Shown piece by piece: positions 1 to 7,799 of a stretch of DNA of 16,019 bases. Below the pieces are notes generated by a model. The model saw only the letters and a list, made by a program, of their open reading frames with translations. It ran no database searches and was not told the DNA's origin. Each line of letters opens with the position of its first letter. Position 1 is the stretch's first letter. The DNA is taken from positions 1 through 16,019 of the forward strand of contig JAEOTK010000241.1 in the NCBI GenBank assembly GCA_016839875.1. Reading direction: 5' to 3'. Source of the stretch: Candidatus Heimdallarchaeota archaeon. Lineage in GTDB: Archaea; Asgardarchaeota; Heimdallarchaeia; Heimdallarchaeales; Heimdallarchaeaceae. A program made the translations under genes and the position numbers.

Positions 1-2
1 CT

Positions 3-971
3 TTCAAAACAGGTGATACTTATAGATTTGATTTCGTTTTAGGTTTGTCTCTTGGAGATTTGAATGATAAATATGATCCAGCTGCATCAGAAGAATATCA
101 ACGAGAATATAGTCATGAGATTTGGGATCTTTTCTACAATAGATCTAAAATCAATGAAAATGGAGAAATAGATGAGGAAAATGGTCTTCCAACAGTTATC
201 TCTACAAGTCCAGCTCTCTCTCCAGGTGATATCTTCAATATAACCACTTTCAAGGGGCTTTTCATAAGAAATACTTTTCGAGTCATAGTTCTTGCTACTG
301 TTAATCAATACCCATTTGGTTTGATGGGTGGTTTTCCAAGTATGTTGGTAACTGAAGATTTGATACCAGAGATACTGACTTTTGATCTTTATCCAAGACA
401 TACCAAGTATTTGGTTAGTACAAATGAAGATTTTAGAGAAGGTAGGAACAAAGAAATTGCAGAAAATATTGAACACTTCTTCAATTCTAATGATTCAGTG
501 TTAATTCAAGAAAATGAGTTTGTTGCAGCATCAGCTTACTCAGTATGGGAAGAAATGTTAGAGATGATAGATTTCCAAGTGAAAACATTTGATTTCATGC
601 AATACTTTGTGAGTTTTGGTCTAGTGGTAGGAGCAATGGGGATGATTATCATTGCTGTTCGTAACGTTTCTGAAAGAAGAAGAGAAATCGGAATGATGAG
701 AGCTATTGGCTACAAGAAAAGTCAGATTATTGGAACGATTATGTTAGAGTTGTTCATTATATCTGGATTAGGTCTCATCATGGGACTGATTAATGGAATT
801 TTCTTGGGGTGGTCATTTGCAAGGTTGTATGATTGGTATTTAGTAATTCCTGTAGCGAGAGTATTCATCTATACGGGAATAATGATAGGAATAGCACTCC
901 TGGCATCGATAGTTCCAGGAATAAGAGCAAGCAGAATTACTCCTGCTGAAGCATTGAGGTATGTAGGGTGA
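3..971 (+). CDS. FtsX/MacB-like ABC transporter permease, C-terminal part (5' truncated by window edge)
   Basis: The reading frame is open from the first complete codon at position 3 with no convincing start, so the true start lies outside the window; the TTG at 45 is internal. What is visible is the end of a large extracytoplasmic domain (about nt 3-600), then three membrane helices (about nt 606-662, 729-812 and 858-920). After the first helix comes a cytoplasmic coupling segment with SERRREIGMMRAIGYKK (nt 669-716), the hallmark of FtsX/LolC/MacB permeases, and the C-terminus has the family ending P-RASRITPAEALRYVG. Such permeases do not pump by alternating access; ATP hydrolysis in the partner drives mechanical movement of the outer domain, used for lipoprotein, peptide or lipid handling. 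Two LolD-type ATPase genes follow, so this is an operon. Substrate unknown. Family call is firm; a specific role is not. Confidence 0.88.
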   Translation, partial: FKTGDTYRFDFVLGLSLGDLNDKYDPAASEEYQREYSHEIWDLFYNRSKINENGEIDEENGLPTVISTSPALSPGDIFNITTFKGLFIRNTFRVIVLATVNQYPFGLMGGFPSMLVTEDLIPEILTFDLYPRHTKYLVSTNEDFREGRNKEIAENIEHFFNSNDSVLIQENEFVAASAYSVWEEMLEMIDFQVKTFDFMQYFVSFGLVVGAMGMIIIAVRNVSERRREIGMMRAIGYKKSQIIGTIMLELFIISGLGLIMGLINGIFLGWSFARLYDWYLVIPVARVFIYTGIMIGIALLASIVPGIRASRITPAEALRYVG

Positions 972-972
972 T
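967..972 (+). promoter_or_regulatory. Shine-Dalgarno site of the first ABC ATPase gene
   Basis: GGTGAT lies 3 nt before the ATG at 976 and overlaps the permease stop codon (TGA 969-971). It matches the complement of the archaeal 16S rRNA 3' end and supports both the start choice and translational coupling to the permease. Confidence 0.7.
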
Positions 973-975
973 AAA

Positions 976-1674
976 ATGGAAGAAGAGATAATACTAAAAA
1001 CAGAAAATCTGCATAAGATTTACGCTCAAGATACACCAATGGAAGTACATGCCTTAAAGGGAGTAAATTTGGAAATAAGGAAAGGAGAGATTCTTGGAAT
1101 CATGGGTCCTTCAGGATGTGGGAAAACAACTTTACTCAATTTAATCGGTGGAATAGATGCACCAACTGAAGGAAAAATATACATCAGCGGTCAAGATATT
1201 AACGACTTAACAGATGTAGAAATGACTAATTTCCGATTGAATAACATTGGATATATCTTCCAGCTTTTCAATTTGTTCGAATTCATCTCAGCATTAGACA
1301 ATACTGTTCTTCCATTACTTCTAACAAGAACAACTCGTTTTGAAGCTGAAGAAGAAGCAAAGATGATGCTAAGACAAATGGGACTCGGTGATAAAATTAA
1401 CCATTTTCCAAATGAGCTTTCAGGAGGAGAACAACAAAGAGTAGCAGTTTCAAGAGCTTTACTGATGAACCCAGCAATCATCCTTGGAGATGAACCTACA
1501 GGTGATCTTGATAGAGATACATCAACAGAGATTATGAATCTCTTTGTTTCAATTAATGAAAACTTCCAACAAACTTTCTTAGTGGTTACGCACTCTGAAT
1601 ATATAGCTAGTTTCTGCCACAGAGTTGTAAGGATTGTAGATGGGGAAGTTGTAGATTATGGATTGGGTGAGTAA
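976..1674 (+). CDS. ABC transporter ATP-binding protein, LolD/MacB type
   Basis: A 232-residue stand-alone nucleotide-binding protein, the usual length for LolD/FtsE-type ATPases. All catalytic elements are present: Walker A GPSGCGKTT (residues 44-52), Q-loop Gln96, signature LSGGEQQR (148-155), Walker B ending in LGDEP with catalytic Glu173, D-loop GDLD (176-179) and switch His206. It should hydrolyse ATP on the inner face of the membrane and couple to the FtsX-like permease encoded immediately upstream (4 nt gap, shared Shine-Dalgarno). The next gene begins on the base after its stop codon. A second, longer ATPase in the same operon suggests an asymmetric ATPase pair, but homodimers cannot be excluded. 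Family assignment is secure; substrate is not known. Confidence 0.93.
   Translation: MEEEIILKTENLHKIYAQDTPMEVHALKGVNLEIRKGEILGIMGPSGCGKTTLLNLIGGIDAPTEGKIYISGQDINDLTDVEMTNFRLNNIGYIFQLFNLFEFISALDNTVLPLLLTRTTRFEAEEEAKMMLRQMGLGDKINHFPNELSGGEQQRVAVSRALLMNPAIILGDEPTGDLDRDTSTEIMNLFVSINENFQQTFLVVTHSEYIASFCHRVVRIVDGEVVDYGLGE
1665..1671 (+). promoter_or_regulatory. Shine-Dalgarno site of the fused ABC ATPase gene
   Basis: GGGTGAG sits inside the last codons of the preceding ATPase gene, 3 nt before the ATG at 1675. The stop TAA (1672-1674) and the ATG are directly adjacent, so translation is likely coupled. Confidence 0.65.
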
Positions 1675-3537
1675 ATGATAGCAAGTAAAACAGAAACTGT
1701 AGAAAATTCCACAAATGAAGTTGCTCTAACTATTGGAATTCTCATAAACAAATTAGATAGAGATTCTCTTCAGGAACTAACTAGAAAATTCAAAAGATAT
1801 CTATTGAGAAAGCTCAAAGCTAATTCTTTCGAAACACTTGAAGTTAATACTTTCTTATTCATTAATTGTAATTTTCCACTCAATCAAGTAGAAACAACTG
1901 AACAAAGAAAGAATGTAGTAAATAGTGTAGAACGAATAATGCAAGAATATTGTCAGAAAGAATGTTCTCTTTATGCAAAAAAGATAAGTCAAAATATCGA
2001 AATCAAGGATATTACAAAAATTCTCATTCAATTAATTAAGAAATCAAAGACAGAGAATAAACCTGGACTCATAAAAGAAATTGAAGACAAATCTGATGAC
2101 ATTGATGACAGAGTCATTAATCATGTTAGTGATGTTTTATTAAACAGCTTCATTGCAATCTGGGATTTTCCAAAAGATTACCCAGATATTATTATGCTTC
2201 CAGACTTAATCTTGAAGAGAGAAATAGTTGACAAACAGCAGAATATTCCTTTGAGAGCTATCGCAGAGAATCTCCTAATAATTCAATTTGGTAAAGGATG
2301 TGTTAACAATCTAACCCCTATTTTAGATTCTCTCGAATTAGCAATAGAATCGCTATCAAAGCTTCTACTAGATAAAGGGAGAGTTGAGGATATTGAGAAG
2401 AACATAAGTGATAAATTATGGAGAACATTAAGAGTAATTTTCGGTCTACTTTCTTCAACTCAACAAGTTATAACTGTACTACTAAAACAGATACATAGAA
2501 TTTCTGATGTTCGTTCAGATCTATTGGAACAAGTAAGCGAATTAGATTATACACCATTGATGGATTATTTGATGTTAATGGATATAATGTTAGCATGTGA
2601 TGAGTTTATAAAAAGACTCAATAATCTTCAGGAATCAGTAAAGAGTACATATCAAGTTCTATTGAGTATAATCAATAAGTTCAAGGATGTTCCAGACACA
2701 GAAACTAAAGATGTTACAGATTTAGTTCAGATATTTATTCAATCTTTAACAGAAATACAATTGATGAAATTCTATTCAGACAAATTCAGGGACCTAGCTT
2801 ATTTCCAGACAATCCCAACAGAGATAATTGTTGAGAAAGAAAAAGAAATACAAGTAACTGAAGATGTAATTTTGAAAGGAGTTTCACTTTTCAAGACATA
2901 TCGATTAGTAGGTTCTACTGTTTATGCTTTGAGAGGAGTAGATGTAGATATCAAAAAGGGGGAGATGATCGCTATAGTTGGTCCAAGTGGCTCAGGTAAG
3001 ACTACACTGCTTAATTTACTCTCTGGTCTTGATACACCTAATAGAGGAGCAGTATTCTTATCCGGAAAAAATATCGATATGCTATCTGATTCTGAACTAT
3101 CTATGTTTAGAAGAAAGAACATGGGATTCATCTTTCAATACTACAACCTTATACCACAATTAACGGTTCTGGAAAATGTTATGCTCCCAGGGTTGATGAT
3201 AGGTACTTCTAGAAAAGAAGCTAGAGAAAGAGCATTGGAATTAATTGAACTAGTAGGTTTGGAGAGATTTCAAAACCAATTTCCAATAAAACTATCTGGA
3301 GGTCAACTTCAGAGAGTAACAATTGCTAGAGCGATGATTAATGATCCTGCAGTTCTTTTCGCTGATGAACCTACTGGAGATTTAGATTCTCAAACAGGTA
3401 AAGTTGTCATTGATTTAATCCGAAGTTTTGTTAAAGAGAAGGGAACAGCTGTTATTCTTGTTACTCATGACATGGCGATAGCTAATACTTGTGACAGCAT
3501 TATTAGTATTAGAGATGGAAGAGTAGTTGAGGATTAG
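1675..3537 (+). CDS. ABC ATPase (LolD type) with a ~390-residue helical N-terminal extension of unknown function
   Basis: This 620-residue protein is over twice the length of a normal LolD ATPase. Residues about 396-620 form a complete nucleotide-binding domain: Walker A GPSGSGKTT (436-444), Q-loop Gln488, LSGGQLQR (540-547), Walker B ending ADEP with Glu565, GDLD (568-571) and His598. Residues 1-395 match no family I recognise. They lack membrane segments or a signal peptide, are rich in Leu, Ile, Lys, Glu and Asp, and read as mostly alpha-helical with a few hydrophobic stretches, so a cytoplasmic helical module is likely. The frame is continuous and the ATPase has no separate start signal at the junction, so it is a real fusion rather than a readthrough artefact. 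It sits last in the permease-ATPase operon, and its stop codon overlaps the convergent reductase gene by 4 nt. The extension could regulate ATPase activity or bind a cargo or partner protein; this is inference. Confidence 0.9.
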   Translation: MIASKTETVENSTNEVALTIGILINKLDRDSLQELTRKFKRYLLRKLKANSFETLEVNTFLFINCNFPLNQVETTEQRKNVVNSVERIMQEYCQKECSLYAKKISQNIEIKDITKILIQLIKKSKTENKPGLIKEIEDKSDDIDDRVINHVSDVLLNSFIAIWDFPKDYPDIIMLPDLILKREIVDKQQNIPLRAIAENLLIIQFGKGCVNNLTPILDSLELAIESLSKLLLDKGRVEDIEKNISDKLWRTLRVIFGLLSSTQQVITVLLKQIHRISDVRSDLLEQVSELDYTPLMDYLMLMDIMLACDEFIKRLNNLQESVKSTYQVLLSIINKFKDVPDTETKDVTDLVQIFIQSLTEIQLMKFYSDKFRDLAYFQTIPTEIIVEKEKEIQVTEDVILKGVSLFKTYRLVGSTVYALRGVDVDIKKGEMIAIVGPSGSGKTTLLNLLSGLDTPNRGAVFLSGKNIDMLSDSELSMFRRKNMGFIFQYYNLIPQLTVLENVMLPGLMIGTSRKEARERALELIELVGLERFQNQFPIKLSGGQLQRVTIARAMINDPAVLFADEPTGDLDSQTGKVVIDLIRSFVKEKGTAVILVTHDMAIANTCDSIISIRDGRVVED

Positions 3538-4889
3538 AGCTTCTTTCTCTCAATTCTCTTTATTTTTCTTACCCACTTATCAAAATCATCTGGATTTTTA
3601 GGATAATTATTAGATAGTTTTTTAATTTTTTCTGCAATTAATAATCCCCTAGCTACCTTCCAAAGTAATCTTGGTTTTCTCAATCCTTTCCTTACTTTTT
3701 CAAAAATAGGTAACTTAACAGCTGTAGAATCCATTATTGCATCTACATCACTCTGTGAAATAATCTCTTTCTCAAAAAGATATGAGAAATCACTGAATGG
3801 AACAGCATTCAGCAGCTTATGAACTGCTATCCCGAGTCCTCCATCATATCCATAGTTATTCCAAATTTTTACATTATAATCCCAGAGTGATCTCTCATCA
3901 GTTTGCTGATTCCTAATTGCTAGTTCAACAAACTCTGCTGCATAATAACCACTCAATAAAGCAGGACCATGTCCTTCACCACTTATTGGATTTACAAGAG
4001 CAGCTGCATCTCCGCAGGCAATAAAGCCATCTGCAACCATCGAATAAAGAGGTAATCTCCCTGTGAGTGTATCTCCGTCTGCATGAATAACTTTTGCATC
4101 AGGGAAGAATTCGTTTCGTAGAATCTCAAGTATTCTTCTTGCATTTTCTTTCTTGTTGGTTTCATTAATGAGCCAACCAACACCGATGTTGAGAAGATTC
4201 TCTCCTTTAGAAAAAATCCAGAAATAACCTGGTGGTACCATCACATCGTGATACTCGATTCGCATTTGCTTCTGGTATTTGTGCGGTTCTGGAGTTTCGA
4301 TAATTTCTCTATAGGATATAATGATTTCTGTATTAGGAATTTTAGTAGGAAACTTGTCACATACTTCCTGAGGGATATTCCTACGAACAATCCCTGTGAC
4401 ACCAGAACAATCTGCTACTATTTTAGCAAATATCTTAATGACTTTGCCATTCTGTTGTCGAACCTTACATCCAACAATTTTATTGTCCTTAAGAATAGTT
4501 CCAACAATTTTATGCTTTGGTTTAAATTCTATCCAAGGAAAGTCAACTAATAAATTAAGAAGTCTTTGACCATATTTCAATCTGTCAACAGTTTGTGAAA
4601 CAAATGGAAGATTCAGTTCGAAATCAAGAACAGGACGAAAATGAGCAGTTTCTAGATTTTCAGATATTTCTTCATCTTTAGGTTGCTGAATCCCACATAA
4701 TTCAAACAATTTTCGTGTAGAATTTGGTGAGAGTGCGTCCCCACAAGGTTTGTAACCTACGAGTTTTCTGGGCTTCTGGTCGATAAGAATACACTTGATG
4801 TTTCTTTTTCCTAAATTGATCGCTAAGCTAATTCCAGCTGGACCAGCTCCTACGATAAGAACATCTGTTTCTAAATCTAGTTTAAGCAT
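3534..4889 (-). CDS. geranylgeranyl reductase family FAD-dependent oxidoreductase
   Basis: A 451-residue flavoprotein of the geranylgeranyl reductase (GGR) family. The N-terminus has the Rossmann FAD motif GAGPAG (14-19). A second FAD-binding segment is ADCSG (159-163), and the third is GDAAALVNPISGEG (293-306). Between them, GYFWIFSKG (221-229) corresponds to the Y-x-W-x-F element of the GGR substrate pocket, and KPCG (47-50) supplies a cysteine near the flavin. In archaea, such enzymes saturate the geranylgeranyl chains of membrane ether lipids; other members act on quinone or other isoprenoid side chains, so the exact substrate is open. The ATG at 4889 is preceded by a well placed TATA-like box and no Shine-Dalgarno, consistent with a leaderless mRNA. 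It is divergent from the DinB-like gene and its 3' end overlaps the ABC ATPase stop. Confidence 0.88.
   Translation of the reverse strand: MLKLDLETDVLIVGAGPAGISLAINLGKRNIKCILIDQKPRKLVGYKPCGDALSPNSTRKLFELCGIQQPKDEEISENLETAHFRPVLDFELNLPFVSQTVDRLKYGQRLLNLLVDFPWIEFKPKHKIVGTILKDNKIVGCKVRQQNGKVIKIFAKIVADCSGVTGIVRRNIPQEVCDKFPTKIPNTEIIISYREIIETPEPHKYQKQMRIEYHDVMVPPGYFWIFSKGENLLNIGVGWLINETNKKENARRILEILRNEFFPDAKVIHADGDTLTGRLPLYSMVADGFIACGDAAALVNPISGEGHGPALLSGYYAAEFVELAIRNQQTDERSLWDYNVKIWNNYGYDGGLGIAVHKLLNAVPFSDFSYLFEKEIISQSDVDAIMDSTAVKLPIFEKVRKGLRKPRLLWKVARGLLIAEKIKKLSNNYPKNPDDFDKWVRKIKRIERKKL
3557..3570 (+). terminator. possible T-rich archaeal terminator of the ABC operon
   Basis: A T-rich run (CTCTTTATTTTTCTT region) begins about 20 nt after the ATPase stop codon, inside the 3' end of the opposing reductase gene. 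Archaeal termination often needs only such oligo-T tracts. No stem precedes it, so the call is tentative. Confidence 0.25.
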
Positions 4890-4910
4890 TCAATTTCATC
4901 AATATTAAGG

Positions 4911-4920
4911 ATAATTAAAA
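4911..4920 (-). promoter_or_regulatory. TATA-like box of the GGR-family gene
   Basis: On the minus strand the site reads TTTTAATTAT, 22-31 nt upstream of the ATG at 4889. This spacing places transcription initiation at or just before the start codon. Confidence 0.5.
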
Positions 4921-4971
4921 TCTTTTCCTTCAATTGCTTCCTATGTTACATTTTTTTAACACATCTCAGAG

Positions 4972-4980
4972 CTTAAATAG
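4972..4980 (+). promoter_or_regulatory. TATA-like box of the DinB-like gene
   Basis: CTTAAATAG lies 19-27 nt before the ATG at 4999 and 25-33 nt before the in-frame ATG at 5005. The spacing fits a leaderless transcript and leaves the choice between the two ATGs open. Confidence 0.45.
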
Positions 4981-4998
4981 TTTTGATGTGGCTTTCAG

Positions 4999-5463
4999 AT
5001 GCTTATGAGTTCAAATAAAATTGATTTCTACAGAGAAATGATTAAGAAAACTCATGATACTTTTAGAGAGTTTTTGGTACATCTTCCAGAAGATATTCTT
5101 GAATGGAAAATACATGAATTAGCAAATACAGTTAGATGGCTGATACAGCATGTAGTTCATGATCAGATGTGGATAGCAAACGTTATCTTAGATAACAATG
5201 AGGAGGGATACCATTTTGATAAAGAGGGAGAATTGTCTCTGGAAGAACTTATTGAGGGGTATGATGAAGCTATTTCTGATATAGAATCAAAATTAGTTGA
5301 TGTCAAAGAGAAGAATCTTTCAGATATTCGTTCGTATAAAGAATATTCAATGACAGTTGAGGATTGGTTGTATGAGTATATTCATCACTTAAATCTGCAT
5401 TGTGGTGAAATTGGATTGACACTTACAACTTGGAAAAGAAAATCCCGTTCTCTTGAAGGATAA
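4999..5463 (+). CDS. DinB-like (YfiT/DUF664 fold) putative metal-dependent protein
   Basis: A 154-residue protein with the layout of the DinB/YfiT four-helix-bundle superfamily. The first motif, NTVRWLIQHVVHDQMWI (43-59), provides His51 (and His54). The second, HHLNLHCGEIGL (129-140), provides His130 and His134. Together these resemble the three-His metal site of the superfamily. Members include thiol-dependent transferases and many uncharacterised damage- or stress-associated proteins; nothing here points to a particular substrate. It is unrelated to DNA polymerase IV despite the family name. Two possible starts lie two codons apart (4999 and 5005). The stop codon abuts the stop of the convergent CDF gene with no intervening base. 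Superfamily placement is reasonable; biochemical role unknown. Confidence 0.75.
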   Translation: MLMSSNKIDFYREMIKKTHDTFREFLVHLPEDILEWKIHELANTVRWLIQHVVHDQMWIANVILDNNEEGYHFDKEGELSLEELIEGYDEAISDIESKLVDVKEKNLSDIRSYKEYSMTVEDWLYEYIHHLNLHCGEIGLTLTTWKRKSRSLEG

Positions 5464-6351
5464 TCAGTCTAATTCCTTTGCTTCAATTATTTCTTCTGGA
5501 GTAAAAGGTTCAATATGTAATATCAGATCTCTAAAGGTTCCTGTTGCTTCTAACTTTTCTTTTACTTTTTCAGATATTTCATGTGCTTCTAGTATTGAAA
5601 GATCAGGATCAACTAGGATGTGAAAATCACCTGTGTAGACTCCCAAAATAGATCTTAATCTAATTATGTGGACCTCTTTTACTTCAGAGAAAGAATGTGC
5701 AATATCTTTCAATTTCTTGATTATCTCTTCTGTTGGTCCTTTGTCTACCAGTTCTGGAAGTACCATCTTGATGATTTCGTAACCAGTAAATAATATTAAT
5801 ACAACAATGATAAGAGCGCACGCAGGATCAAACCACCATAGATCAAAATAAGATCCTAGAAATGCTATTGCTACAAAAATTGAAGATATAGCATCAGTTC
5901 GATAATTTTTAGCATTTGCGATAAACACTGGGGAGTTTAGTTTCTTTCCAATTCTCCCTAGGTAAAATGCGATAGATATTTTTCCTACAAAAGAAATAGC
6001 TGCTGCTATGGCAATCCATTTGTCAAGTTTATAAGGAATTTGAGCTCTCAATTTGAGGATTGAATCTTGTGCAATGAGATAAGATGAGATAAATAATGTG
6101 AAAGCAATCACAAGACTGAACACGAGCTGGAATTTCTCATGACCAAAAGGATGATCTTTATCTGGTGGTTTTCGACTTATTCTATCCCCAATTCCTGCAA
6201 AGGTTGCAGATACTAAATCCAGAACAGAATCCAAACCATCTGCTATTAGGCTGATAGAATTGAAAATGAACCCTACCACTAGTTTTAAACAAACAAGAAT
6301 AATATTACCGCCTATTGAGAGCAAATTTGCAATAGCAGTTAGTTTTAGCAT
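5464..6351 (-). CDS. cation diffusion facilitator (CDF) family divalent metal transporter with atypical metal site
   Basis: I favour the ATG at 6351 (295 residues); a TTG at 6378 in the same frame would add nine residues. The protein has six predicted membrane helices followed by a C-terminal dimerisation domain (from about residue 203). Family hallmarks are ADGLDSVLD in helix 2 and the loop PPDKDHPFGHEK. The C-terminal domain carries the usual His pattern (His228, 244, 257 and 279). CDF proteins export Zn, Fe, Mn or related ions by proton exchange. Helix 2 supplies Asp41 and Asp45. Helix 5, where zinc transporters have H-x-x-x-D, reads NYRTD with Asn149 and Asp153. This DD-ND site argues against an ordinary zinc transporter, but specificity cannot be read from sequence alone. 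The gene lies downstream of tldE on the same strand, separated by about 98 nt with a possible terminator. Confidence 0.9.
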   Translation of the reverse strand: MLKLTAIANLLSIGGNIILVCLKLVVGFIFNSISLIADGLDSVLDLVSATFAGIGDRISRKPPDKDHPFGHEKFQLVFSLVIAFTLFISSYLIAQDSILKLRAQIPYKLDKWIAIAAAISFVGKISIAFYLGRIGKKLNSPVFIANAKNYRTDAISSIFVAIAFLGSYFDLWWFDPACALIIVVLILFTGYEIIKMVLPELVDKGPTEEIIKKLKDIAHSFSEVKEVHIIRLRSILGVYTGDFHILVDPDLSILEAHEISEKVKEKLEATGTFRDLILHIEPFTPEEIIEAKELD

Positions 6352-6424
6352 CAACAATAAGACAACTTCAGCATTCAAAAAAGTTTGCTTAATAATTCTG
6401 CTAATTCAATTTCTGTAAAACAAT

Positions 6425-6460
6425 AAGAAGAAAAATAAAGAGTGGATATCTATTTTCCAC
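6425..6460 (-). terminator. possible stem plus T-rich terminator after tldE
   Basis: Reading the minus strand, GTGGA and TCCAC (plus positions 6456-6460 and 6442-6446) form a 5 bp stem with a 9 nt loop that contains the tldE stop codon. It is followed by the T-rich tract CTTTATTTTTCTTCTT (6425-6440). The stem is short, so this is tentative; if real it separates tldE from the CDF gene. Confidence 0.35.
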
Positions 6461-7799
6461 CACTTATTTTCATGGGTTCTAATTGTATCCATGGTGAAAT
6501 GTGACCATTTCTATCTTGTAGTTCTTTGCTTAGATGTTGTATTTTCTCATAAATTTCGAAAACAGTTCCACCAATAACTGCGTTCTTAACTGGATGCTGA
6601 ATTTCACCATCTTTCACATAATATCCTTGGTTGATTTGAGCTGAAATTTGTGGATTATCTCCCATTGAAAATATTGGAGAACCAATGAGTAGAATTCCTT
6701 CTTTTAGGTCAGAGATAAGCTCATCTTTTGGAACATCACCTTCCCCAATTTTCAAAGAGTAAGGTGAAGGTGTTGGTCGAGATGAGAATGATCCTCTAGA
6801 AGCATGTCCTGTGTTTTCTAAGCCTACGAGTGGAGCTGTATAAGAGTCTGTTATGAATGTTTGAAGAATTCCATCTTTAATAAGAGATATTTTCTTTGAA
6901 ACAACTCCTTCATCGTCGAAAGCTGAAGAATCTGTACCACCAGGATAAAATGGATCATCAGTTATGTTTAGAGTATCAGCTGCAATTCGATCTCCTATCT
7001 TATCCACAAAAAACGCAGTTCTATTGTAAACACTGAAACCGTTAATTCCATTTGCCAAGATGGTTGAAATTGTACCATATGAACTATCAGGATCAAGAAG
7101 TATAGGAAGTGTTGTTGTAGATATTTTCTGTGATCCAAGTTGTTTTTGTGCTCTTTCAGCAGCTTCTTTTCCAATCTTGATGTAGTCGAAGTTCTTTATC
7201 AGTGGTGTACTGTCATAATAGTAAGCATTACCAACATCCTCGCCCTCTTGGATTTTAACACTGAGATAACCACTAACTGATGTACTTGCTGATTTTCGAT
7301 CAAGTCCTAGTGAATTGATAATATATCGTTCTCCATAACCTGCAGAGAAATTACCACTGATGATTGCATCGTCTCTAGTTCTTGCTTCGTCAATAGATTG
7401 TATAATTAATTCGGTGTAATCTTCAACTGAAAAATCAAAGATAGTAGGATCATATCGATTTTTAATTTCTGGTGGAGTATTTTCATCCATTGGTAATGAT
7501 GAAAAATTCGGATCAGGAGGGCTTATACTTGCTAGGGAATAAGCATCTTTCACAATTTTTTCAATTGACTCAGGTGTGAAAATAGTTGTTGAGGTCATTC
7601 CTATTGCTTTGTTCTTTATGACTCGAACTCCAATTCCTGAATTACTTGTATCAGTGAATCTACGAATAGCTCCTCTTTCGATTTGAACACTCTTAGCTGC
7701 CCCATACAAAGCATAAGCTTCAACTTGATCAGCTCCAAGCTTGAGACCATGTTCAATTACATGTTTGGCTAACTTACGAAGATCATGATCAGATGACAT
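6450..7799 (-). CDS. tldE: TldE/PmbA-family protein, partner of TldD
   Basis: 449 residues from the ATG at 7799, the typical size for PmbA/TldE. An in-frame GTG/ATG-type extension to 7868 exists but runs into the tldD coding region. The chosen start has a strong GGAGGT 8 nt upstream and overlaps the tldD stop as TAATG. The fold-specific segments LLDPDSSYGTI (234-244) and PFYPGGTDSSAFDDEGV (283-299) match the family. Where TldD has H-E-x-x-x-H, this protein has TISTILANGING, so it lacks the metal-binding site, as expected for the non-catalytic subunit. TldD and TldE form a heterodimeric metalloprotease that degrades unfolded or modified peptides, and in bacteria it matures microcin B17. The archaeal substrate is unknown. 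Located in the cytoplasm by absence of signal or membrane segments. Confidence 0.93.
   Translation of the reverse strand: MSSDHDLRKLAKHVIEHGLKLGADQVEAYALYGAAKSVQIERGAIRRFTDTSNSGIGVRVIKNKAIGMTSTTIFTPESIEKIVKDAYSLASISPPDPNFSSLPMDENTPPEIKNRYDPTIFDFSVEDYTELIIQSIDEARTRDDAIISGNFSAGYGERYIINSLGLDRKSASTSVSGYLSVKIQEGEDVGNAYYYDSTPLIKNFDYIKIGKEAAERAQKQLGSQKISTTTLPILLDPDSSYGTISTILANGINGFSVYNRTAFFVDKIGDRIAADTLNITDDPFYPGGTDSSAFDDEGVVSKKISLIKDGILQTFITDSYTAPLVGLENTGHASRGSFSSRPTPSPYSLKIGEGDVPKDELISDLKEGILLIGSPIFSMGDNPQISAQINQGYYVKDGEIQHPVKNAVIGGTVFEIYEKIQHLSKELQDRNGHISPWIQLEPMKISGGK

Noticed and set aside
45..47. TTG at 45 as the start of the permease gene.
   Set aside because: The frame is open to the window edge, and the residues before it fit a continuing extracytoplasmic domain. 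A start here would also leave out the first membrane helix that FtsX-type permeases need.
2978..3163. A 61-codon plus-strand frame inside the second ATPase.
   Set aside because: Out-of-frame shadow over the Walker A region; the main frame is conserved and continuous.
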